A program made the translations under genes and the position numbers. 64,000 nucleotides of DNA, taken from assembly GCA_015680905.1 (NCBI GenBank), contig CM027378.1:44489001-44553000 (forward strand), given 5' to 3'. Each line of letters starts with the position of its first letter. Position 1 is the first letter of the stretch. Of the stretch, positions 56,308-64,000 are shown piece after piece. The notes beneath the pieces were generated by a model. It saw only the letters and a program-made list of their open reading frames with translations, was not told the origin of the DNA and did no database searches. Origin of the DNA: Coptis chinensis. Its lineage: Eukaryota > Streptophyta > Magnoliopsida > Ranunculales > Ranunculaceae.

Positions 56308-57112
56308 TGTTGGAATCTCCAAGTGTATTTCAAAACACTTGTGTGTTGTTTAGTCCCACATTGGTGAACCACCACTAGCAAGTGAGGTATATGAGGTGAT
56401 CCTCTAGCATAAGGGCGTGCCCTTAGGATACAAAGGCTTTTGTGTTAGGAGGGAGGACTCACCCAAAGCCACACACGCGCCCGCACCGAGTCGGGTCGGG
56501 CTCGGGCTTGCAGACTAGTGCCTTTCTTTTTGAACAAGTTTCAGCTGGAGTCCCACTTCCAGTTGGATTCTGTCTCATAGCTAGAGTTCTACTTCGAATT
56601 GGTTTTGTGAAACCGACTCTGAGAGGTGTCCTTCTCCCATCCCATCTGGTAACCGAATGATCCTCTATATAAACACTGCTGTGTTCATAGAGGGGGCATT
56701 AGATTACAATACAAGGCAGGAGAGAGATAGGAGATAGAAGATAGAACTTCGAGTATAGAGAAGTCGTCGCTGGCTTCTTGCGCCTCTATACACCAAATAA
56801 AACGTAAAACGTAACTTCGTGGATCTTGTCCATTCATCCCACCTCACACCTAAACAGAACCCATCTTATTCTTCTTTCTTCTTCTTCGCAGCCGGAGAGA
56901 GTTATATAGCCGTTCTAGAGGGTAGTCCGTTTCTAGTGCAAAGTCAGTCTTTGTTAACCATTGAATCCCGTGAGGAAGACGCCATTGTTGTCTTTACGCA
57001 CCATTGGAAGCGGGCTTAAATCTTTTCTTAAGGACGTGACTTAATCCGCGACCTTGGTTATTACATTATTACGTCTTTGTCTTCTATTGTTTTCTTTTAT
57101 TTGCTTACAACA
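56308..57112 (+). repeat. Copia 5' LTR (805 bp)
   Basis: Pairs with 59239-60097. A TATA-like TATATAAAC lies at about 56665. The stretch after it (AGATTACAATACAAGGCAGG) is a likely transcript start region. Confidence 0.95.
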
Positions 57113-57131
57113 ATCTTAAGGAAAGAACAAG

Positions 57132-57410
57132 ATGTCTACACTGTTGACACCACGCCGATCAAAGAAACCAATGCGAGTCATGGAAGTTTGCCCGTCTATG
57201 AGAGATGCCGCACCTCTAATTGAATGCTCGCGAACTTACCTAATGTGTCAAAGATTGAATCCTTCAACGGTTCACACTTCAAGAGATGGAGAGAAAGGGT
57301 GTTCCACGATACTAGATGTACTCAACTATGCAAAGTATCTCTCGATCGAAGACCGTGGAGGGTTCTAATGATTTCGAAAAGAAATCAGCCGCCAGCTCAA
57401 TGGGAATAAG
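57132..57410 (+). pseudogene. Copia gag remnant
   Basis: An ATG shortly after the LTR gives a short open stretch. In the neighbouring frame LANLPNVSKIESFNGSHFKR followed by WRERVF is the typical start of Copia gag ('kFdGsNFkrWq..m'). The sequence jumps at about 57410 to RT, so everything between is deleted. No clear initiator-Met PBS follows the LTR: ATCTTAAGGAAAG is present instead. Confidence 0.7.
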
Positions 57411-57419
57411 GTATGTCGT

Positions 57420-58595
57420 CATGAAGAAATATATATGATGCAGCCTGAGGGTACGATAGTACCAGGGAATGAGCATAAGGTATGCAAGTTAGTTAAGTCT
57501 TTATATGGGTTGAAACAAGCGCCAAAACAATGGCATGAAAAGTTTGACAGTGTCATGATGTCTAATGGATATCACATAAATGATGCTGATAAATGTATTT
57601 ACTTTAAATCTTTTGATGTGAATACATATGTGATTATCTGTCTATATGTGGATGACATGTTAATCATGAGTCCTAGCCTTGATGTTGTGAGAAACATTAA
57701 GATGTTTTATCCTCCCAATTTGAAATGAAGGATTTGGGAGAAGGCGATGTGATTCTTGGAATCAAAATCATCGTAGCTTGATGATGGCTATATCGGCTTT
57801 CACAAGAGCATTATGTTGAGAAGTTTTTAAAGAAGTTTAACTTTTATGATAGTAAGCCCATTATTCGGCACCTTATGAGGCAAATAGTGAACTTCGAAAA
57901 ATGCTCAACATGTCATCCTTCGATCTAGATATGCCCAAATTATTGGTAGTCTCTTATACTTGATGAATTGCACTAGACCTGACATTGCTTATGCAGTTAG
58001 CAGGCTAAGCAGATACACTCATTGTCCTAGCCAGGAACATTGGAGTGCCTTAGAAAGATTAGCCAAGTACTTGAGAGGAACAATGAATTACGGCATACGG
58101 TTTAGACAAACTCCACCTGTGATAGAGGGTTATTGTGATGCAAACTGGATATCTAATTCTCATGATATCAAGTCCACTAGTGGGTATATTTTCACCCTAG
58201 GTGGAGGTGCAGTCGCTTGGAAATCTTCTAAGCAGACCTTGATAGCTCGTTCAACCATGGAGTCCGAGCTTATTGCTTTAGATAAAGCAAGGCCGAAATT
58301 TGAGTGGCTTAGAAACCTCTTGGCGGATCTTCCTATTGGTACAAAATCGCCTCCAAATTGTACCTATGCATTGTATTTGTCGGGCCGCGAATAGCAAAGG
58401 CAAAGAGGAAATTGTATAATGGGAAAAGCAGGCATATTCGTCTGAGACTACAGTCTATAAAGCAGCTGCTAGAATATGGAGTTGTGGCTCTAGATTATGT
58501 GAGGTCAGAGTTAAATTTGGCCGATCCTCTGACAAAACCACTTAACAGGAGACAAGTGGTTGATACGTCGAGGGGGATGAGACTTTTGCCTTAGA
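57420..58595 (+). pseudogene. Copia reverse transcriptase C-part and RNase H, frameshifted
   Basis: Enters at EEIYMMQPEG, then KVCKLVKSLYGLKQAPKQWH and VIICLYVDDMLIMSPS, with the catalytic YVDD intact. A frame change occurs near 57720. Then [50 protein letters not shown] (RNase H), a frame change near 58380, and YNGKSRHIRLR and ADPLTKPLNR to the stop at 58592-58594. The fingers of RT and all of integrase are missing. Inactive. Confidence 0.93.
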
Positions 58596-59238
58596 TAGAG
58601 AGGGAAGGGCGACCGACGGCAACCCCACCTATGTGATTGGAGATCCCATGAAGTAGGTTCAAAGGGAAAAACAAGTCACCTCGTCGCTCTGGTATGCTAT
58701 TGTCTTTCTTTGAGACGTCCCACCCTATGACTAGATAGCATTTTTGTATACTTTGTATAATTTGAATTGCAATGAGAAAAGGATGAGTTATTTTACTCTT
58801 AATGGAATCCATAGTCCATTAATTTTTATGAGATAGTGTATTTTAACTGCAATGTACACTTGATGGATATCCACCTATGTGAATGTAGAACTGGGTCGGT
58901 TCTTATGAGTATTCAGGCAAATCCTCTAGAGCATTCATGGAACAGGCAGTATAAGGGCCAAAAAAAGCAAAACACCCGAAACGGGCATATAATGAAAGAG
59001 CAATGTGGGTGCATGTCCTCTATTTTACTACAAGGGAATGTTGGTTCAAAGATTTTTTAATCCACTACTTTCACGTATTATAAGACATGTTATCCTATGA
59101 CTGGTTCAAGCCCAGAAAGCACCAGTATCTTATGCATTGTTTTTTCGATTCTCTCTGGCATTTCGTTAACCCATTTCTTTTGTAATATCCTATTCCAAAC
59201 TAGTGGGGGACTATTAGTATTTTGAAATAGTGGGGGAT
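58596..59238 (+). other. Copia 3' non-coding region and polypurine tract
   Basis: No ORF. It ends with TAGTGGGGGAT (about 59228-59238), the polypurine tract abutting the 3' LTR. A second GTGGGGGAC lies at about 59202. Confidence 0.7.
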
Positions 59239-60097
59239 TGTTGGAATCTCCAAGTGTATTTCAAAACACTTGTGTGTTGTTTAGTCCCACATTGGTGAAC
59301 CACCACTAGCAAGTGAGGTATATGAGGTGATCCTCTAGCATAAGGGCGTGCCCTTAAGGTACAAAGGCTTTTGTGTTAGGAGGGAGGACTCACCCAAAAC
59401 AACACACGCGCGCGCCCGCCCGCCCCGCACCGAGCCGAGTCGCGTCGCGCTCGGGCTTGGGCTTGGGCTTGCTGACTAGTGGGTAGTGGATTACCAATTG
59501 CCTAACTTGTTTTTCTTTTTGAACAAGTTTCGGGCTGGAGTCCCACTTCCAGTTGGATTCTGTCTCATAGCTAGAGTTCTACTTCGAATTGGTTTTGTGA
59601 AACCGACTCTGAGAGGTGTCCTTCTCCCATCCCATCTGGTAACCGAATGATCCTCTATATAAACACTGCTGTGTTCATAGAGGGGGGACATTAGATTACA
59701 ATACAGAGGCAGAGAGAGATAGGAGATAGAAGATAGAACTCGAGTATAGAGAGAAGTCGTGTTGTTGCTGCTGTCTCTATACACCAGTGAAACAGAAACA
59801 GAACTCGTGGATACTGTCCATTCATCCCACCTCACACGAAACAGAACCCATCTTATTCTTCTTCTCTTCTTCCACCGCCAGCTAGAGAGTTATATAGCCG
59901 TTCTAGAGGGTAGTCCGTTCTAGTGCAAAGTCGTTTCTTTGTTAACCATTGAATCTTGTGAGGAAGACGCCACTGTTGCCTTTCTGCACCATTGGAAGGG
60001 GCGAAATCTTTCCTTAAGGACAACCTAATCCGCGTCTTGGTTATTACCTGTTATTCTGTCCTTGTCTTCTATTGTTTTCTTTTATCTGCTTACAACA
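59239..60097 (+). repeat. Copia 3' LTR (859 bp)
   Basis: Longer than the 5' LTR. It has extra GC-rich text at about 59402-59470 (CGCG/CCCGCC runs and triple GGGCTT) and a further segment ending in ACTTG at about 59507 that is absent from the 5' copy. Confidence 0.95.
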
Positions 60098-60102
60098 GTA
60101 AG
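60098..60102. repeat. Right target-site duplication of the Copia element (GTAAG)
   Basis: Identical to 56303-56307. Confidence 0.95.
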
Positions 60103-60570
60103 CGCCAACTGAGTAAATCTTCGTGCCTAGGGTAGCACTAGTAAAGCTGAAGGGAAGCTCAGGAGGTACAACTGCTAATGGAGTTAGGTCCATGCCCCTC
60201 TTCTGTGGAGGTTTGTTCAGATTTATGGGGCGTACCAGCTTTGGCGTAGATCACACCCATTTTCAGCCTGAAATTTCTCATACTCACCAGAACGTTTATG
60301 TATATGTTGCTTATCATCATCAAATCATCCTCCGTATCCTTGTTTTCCACCGTCTCTTCCGTCCTTGGCCTCTTATTCTGTCCCGTCATCATCTGCATCG
60401 CGTCTACATTTGTCATCTCCATCTGTATCTTATATTAGATATACAAGAAATAGGGTTTTTGAGGCTGTTTAGAGGAAAAAGATGAGTGATTTTTTGCTCC
60501 AGCGTTCTTCATAGCCACGCACGTATCACCAGTTCCACCAAAAAAGAGAAGTTAAGATTCTTAAAAATTT

Positions 60571-62091
60571 GGGTTTATTCGTTTTTGGCCCCATTTTTAA
60601 TAGGGTATTCAGCATTTGGCTCCTGTAAGTTGGTTTATTTATTTTTGGCTCTAGTTCTATCAGTTGACTCAATCAATTTTGTACTGACTGTGAATTTACC
60701 TTTTCATATTTTCTTAATGGCTCAAATACTCCCTTAACAATATTTACCAATATGCCATTAAGAAAGTGGTCCACTAACTTAAGTGTAATGGACATGTGTC
60801 TTTATCAAAACAGTCAAGATCACAACAATCGATGAACACAATTTAATCTAAAGAACTATATTTGATTTCATTTGGACTGTCCTTGTAACCCAATCTAACC
60901 ACTTCTTGTAACCCAATCTAACCACTCCTGCTTTCTTAAATGAGCACTATTCATCTTCTTCCTCCAAGTAATCTAGACCATGCATTTGACTATTTGAGTG
61001 TTTGATTCAAGCAAGTAACATATACTATCTTCAAATGTTCGCCTGCGAAGTCGCTACAAAAGGGTCGGTCAATAGCATATTGGATATGTGTTCAATTAGC
61101 CGTATGTGATCCATCAAGCAACTACCCTTAAAGTGTTTGATTAAGCACACATACTCTAGCTCTACCTTTAAGCTATGCATTCAATTTGCCTCATCAGCAA
61201 TTGAAGTACTGGTACTTAAAGTGTGGATATGATGACAACACAAAATTTTGTATTTGATTCGAAGGTAGTTGGGAGACTAATTTTCCCTTGCTGCAAATTG
61301 TCAATGATCTTAATTTTTTACTACTTCGAGTCTTCGGTTACAAATCAACGACCCATGTCACTAAAATTGATTGGATGAATTCAATTTTTGAGTCAGAAAC
61401 TTACGGTGATAATTGGTGTTCATGGATAGATTGTGATTTGTGATTGTAATTGTGGCTGAAGGTGGAGAAAAATGTACTCACGGAAAAGGTCATGGCGACG
61501 AAAGTGAAGGTCGTTCAGTGTTCAAAACTGGTGGTGGCCGGTATAGGACATAGGCCGTTTAGTTTGTTGACAATAAATTCGTGAAATAATTTTAAAGTTG
61601 GGTTAATATTTTGTTGGTGAGTTACAATCATTCAACTTGTATATATGTTGAATGTGCTTTCTGATTTCTAGTTTTCTTCTATTTTTCACCATATAAGAGG
61701 CCGGTCCATTGATACCAATTCTCAATTTGAGGAGGTCGACTACTAGTGATTGAACACCCATTTGAGGAGGTCAAAGAAGAAGATGAATAGTAATAAATTA
61801 AAGAAAGTTGATTTTTTATTTACATACGGCCATGTGGTGATTCCAATCGAATTCAACTCAACTCAACTTAACGAAATTGTAATAGATGGAATTTCAAGTC
61901 GAAATAAAACAAAACAAAATTCCGTTACCAAATCACGTGAAGAGTAAAAATGTCATTTTGAAAATATGATACGGTGTAGTTAAAACTGACCCAGTCAACT
62001 AACGGAACTGAGGCCAAAAACGAATAAACTAACTTATGAGAGCTAAACGCTAATATCCATATATAAAGTGGGGCCAAAAACTAAATAACCC
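60571..62091. mobile_element. Non-autonomous Mutator-like element (MULE), 1521 bp
   Basis: Long imperfect terminal inverted repeats of about 110-120 bp. The left starts GGGTTTATTCGTTTTTGGCC and the right ends with the inverse of GGGTTATTTAGTTTTTGGCC. Both contain GGCCCCA, then AAGTT(G/A)GTTTATT and CAGTTGACT-type text. The element is flanked by the identical 9-bp TAAAAATTT (60562-60570 and 62092-62100). A 9-bp duplication with long TIRs is diagnostic of Mutator. The interior has no transposase. It includes a 23-bp direct repeat (CTTGTAACCCAATCTAACCA) at about 60889-60934. No captured gene recognised with confidence. Confidence 0.9.
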
Positions 62092-62100
62092 TAAAAATTT

Positions 62101-62340
62101 CGAGACTGGGCCCACACGGTAGAGTGGAGACCGACCAACCCGGGCAAACAAAGATGAGTATGAATCATCGGTTGCATACCACTCTCCACTTCAAGAAACC
62201 CCAACAACTCAGACCACAGCAAATAGCACAACAATCGCAAGTGTAAGTTTTTTTCTCTAATACTCGAATATAGGCATTCACGCCAAGCCATAACACTTAT
62301 ATTTTCTTCAAATGGAACTTCATCGAACAAAGTAGAAAAG
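62101..62340 (-). pseudogene. Unidentified ORF, possibly a PPR-protein scrap
   Basis: Reads LFDEVPFEENISVMAWRECL then YSSIREKNLHL and on to a stop. LFDE(V/M)P followed by a W a dozen or so residues later is the kind of text found in PPR proteins, but only one possible repeat is seen. Treat as unassigned. Confidence 0.25.
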
Positions 62341-63491
62341 CTTGGTAGTTGTTTAATCTAATAGTGGCAGCAGAATTGATGTTCGAATCGTAAGGCATTT
62401 TGGCTGGCGGGTAACTGACTAACTGCATAGCTAATAGCTTATCCTTCAAATAGCAGCTTGGTTTAATGTTTATCTTGCCGCTGGACAGTATGAGTAAAGC
62501 TCAAATAGTCAAATGAATATCCAAGTACCTGTCAATCACATGTAAGACTTGTTACATCATATCTGCCCCTGTTAAAGCACACTGAATTACGAATAGATGG
62601 TTTTTAATTTCTGTTTTCCTTTTTGAGAAACGAAATTATCGATCAGGACTGTCATAACCTGAGATGTCTTACACTCGTACATGTAGCGATGTTGATGTAA
62701 GTGAGCTGCGTAGGAAACATGGTTTTGATTATCTCCAGCGATTTAACAGATAGATCACAACAATGCCTTACCACTGTTTTGGATAGGATGGTTTTACTTT
62801 TTGTCTTCTTCAGTTGTCGATTGTGCTCAGACAAGAACCACTAGTAATCGTCATTGGAGCTTCTATTTTGCTGTTAAACGGGGATTTGGCTGGAGAAGAG
62901 CGAAGAGCGAGGCGATATCCGATATCCAACGAAGGTTCTCTATGCCTATGTTCAAGATGGTGGGAGGAGCATCATGGAATTCCTGTTGCGAGTGACCAGT
63001 GAGAAATTGTCTACGAATTGTTTCTTTTGCATTGTGTTCTCAGAAACCTCATGCATCCTGATTAAATGCCCAATGTGAGGGCGATCTCTAAACTAGGGAG
63101 ATCATATCCACCAAAAAACATCTTTGAGAATAGGGTCTGTGCCAGTAACGACAACAATGTGCCGCATATCCAGAACGGAACAAATCACAGTTCCAGCTAG
63201 CTTAGTTGGTATAACCCTTGGGAGATGATACCAGATGTATGGGGGGGATTTCAAACTCCGCCAGCATTCGTGTTACCAAAGTTACTAATTTTAATTTAAA
63301 AGAGGCTTATGGCTGTTACGAAAAAGAAAAGAAAAGGAGCCTTTGAATAGGCAAACAAGAATTGACAAGAACCATTATATTTCACATTACCAAAATTTAT
63401 TACATTCAAATAACTAGAACCTTCCTAAATAAAAACACAATCTAAAAACTCATCAAACATGATTTGATCGAAACCCACCAATCTTACATAC
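62341..63491. other. No recognised gene; sHSP 3' flank
   Basis: Overlapping plus ORFs at 62801-63002 lack known motifs. The right portion (about 63300-63491) is probably the 3' UTR of the heat-shock gene on the minus strand. Confidence 0.4.
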
Positions 63492-63904
63492 TCAATCCAC
63501 ATTAACCTGGTGAACATTCTTCCTCTCATCTTCCTTAACTTTAGGAACAGAGACTTTAAGCACACCATTCTTCATTTCTGCCTTAATTTGATCAGCTTTA
63601 TAAAGATTTGGTGGAAGATCAATTCTACTACTGTACTTCCTTCCACCCTCTTCCTCACTTGCTTCTTTATCTCCTTTGATGGTCAGAGTGTGATCTTCCA
63701 CCGAAACTTTGACATCTTCTTTACCTAATCCAGGCATGTCGATGCGTAAATGAAGTGCGTCATTATCTTCCTTTGCGTCCCATCCTCTTCTTAATCCACC
63801 TCCCATTCCTTGGGACTCAATTGCAAATGGATTGTCCATTAATCGGTCCATAATATTGAGTACCTGGCTCAAACTCCTTGTTGGTGTAATTCGGTCAAAC
63901 ACAT
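63492..63904 (-). CDS. Mitochondrial-type small heat-shock protein (HSP20), exon 2
   Basis: Small heat-shock chaperone of the plant organelle class, which holds unfolding proteins in a refoldable state. After a TTTGTGCAG acceptor (63905-63906) the exon reads [19 protein letters not shown], then the amphipathic NPFAIES region. The alpha-crystallin domain follows: [77 protein letters not shown], with the C-terminal stop at 63492-63494. [17 protein letters not shown] is the hallmark of the mitochondrial HSP23-24 type, whose genes have one intron at this position. The transit-peptide exon lies beyond 64000. The ATG at 63944 is intronic. The frame is clean, so this is probably a working gene. Confidence 0.93.
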
Positions 63905-64000
63905 CTGCACAAACCAAGCCACACAGAGACAACCAAAGACTCAAAATTAGTAAAAAAAATTATCACTCATGAGAAATTAAGCAAAACCAAAAACACCTAA
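63905..64000 (-). other. Intron of the small heat-shock gene (partial)
   Basis: T-rich on the coding strand with a pyrimidine tract and CAG acceptor; runs off the window edge. Confidence 0.8.

Larger units (their letters stand above)
56308..60097 (+). mobile_element. Deleted Ty1/Copia LTR retrotransposon, 3790 bp
   Basis: LTRs run TGTTGGAATC to ACAACA and are flanked by GTAAG on both sides. The interior is only about 2.1 kb: a scrap of gag, then directly the back half of reverse transcriptase and RNase H. Nucleocapsid, protease, integrase and the front of RT are missing. The RT box YVDDML and the RNase H SWKSSKQ and ADPLTK motifs identify the Copia superfamily. A GGGGGA purine tract precedes the 3' LTR. 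The element interrupts a kelch exon. It has plus orientation, opposite to its host gene. Confidence 0.96.
55440..60422 (-). pseudogene. Kelch-repeat (F-box/kelch-like) gene split by a Copia element
   Basis: Minus-strand reading runs from 60422 to 60103, then resumes at 56302 to 55440. The N-terminus is MEMTNVDAMQMMTGQNKRPR, with a basic nuclear-signal-like stretch. Then FTSATLGTKIYSVG (a kelch blade) is cut by the retrotransposon and continues YWKLPYVSCGFGFPMYSE, then WTKLPDMLSPRC, PKAFGIAGKIYVFG, LAVYDIEKDSWEYIQTLP and DVLYMVFGPHLFAYD. These 'GKIYVfGg' and 'yD...W..lp' repeats are kelch blades, usual in plant F-box/kelch adaptors. Frame changes occur at about 60190, around the 45-bp duplication at 56000, and near 55760, so the gene was probably already decaying. 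No F-box was identified. Confidence 0.7.

Noticed and set aside
63905..63944. ATG at 63944 as the start of the small heat-shock protein
   Set aside because: It lies in the intron, upstream of a clear TTTGTGCAG acceptor; organelle-type relatives have a transit-peptide exon further upstream.

Overview
The window is nuclear DNA of a flowering plant, almost certainly a dicot. It is AT-rich and intron-rich. Recognisable plant genes include VPS52, AP-3 sigma, GPAT9, plasma-membrane H+-ATPase, CYP72A-type P450, NOP2, RPL14 and a mitochondrial small heat-shock protein. Most of the sequence is transposable elements and broken gene pieces. The only gene that looks intact is the small heat-shock protein at the right edge (63492-63904, minus), whose first exon lies outside the window.

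Layout. 0.5-4.2 kb: a CACTA (En/Spm) remnant on the minus strand, with a Ptta-type gene and one terminus at 4217. 4.3-5.9 kb: an acidic low-complexity ORF and a truncated 3-ketoacyl-CoA synthase, both minus. 7.9-24.7 kb: a string of unrelated gene fragments, all on the plus strand: VPS52 C-terminus, a Ser-rich first exon, AP-3 sigma, GPAT9 joined to a coiled-coil gene, H+-ATPase, an unknown gene, P450, alpha-L-arabinofuranosidase and NOP2. Each keeps its introns but lacks most of its gene, and MITE-type elements lie among them.

26426-44266 is one complete 17.8-kb Ty3/Gypsy retrotransposon of the Athila type, plus strand. It has 1452- and 1457-bp LTRs, an exact AAGTG target duplication, a tRNA-Asp-like PBS and a polypurine tract. 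Gag and pol are damaged: the integrase catalytic Glu is a stop codon and the RT FMDD box reads FMGD. Between integrase and the 3' LTR are 7.7 kb holding three divergent copies of a similar ORF plus a small membrane peptide, two of these units with their own TATA box.

46.3-48.3 kb carries a second copy of the NOP2-fragment cassette and its 38-bp repeat array, inverted relative to the copy at 24.0-25.25 kb, so the Athila element sits between inverted copies. 49.8-55.0 kb holds fragments of a CDK-like kinase, a thioredoxin and a gutted RPL14. 55.4-60.4 kb is a kelch-type pseudogene (minus) split by a deleted Ty1/Copia element (56308-60097, TSD GTAAG). 60571-62091 is a Mutator-like element with a 9-bp target duplication.

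No operon, CRISPR array or microbial system is present. The points of most interest are the multi-ORF 3' region of the Athila element and the same-strand chain of captured gene fragments with its inverted second copy.
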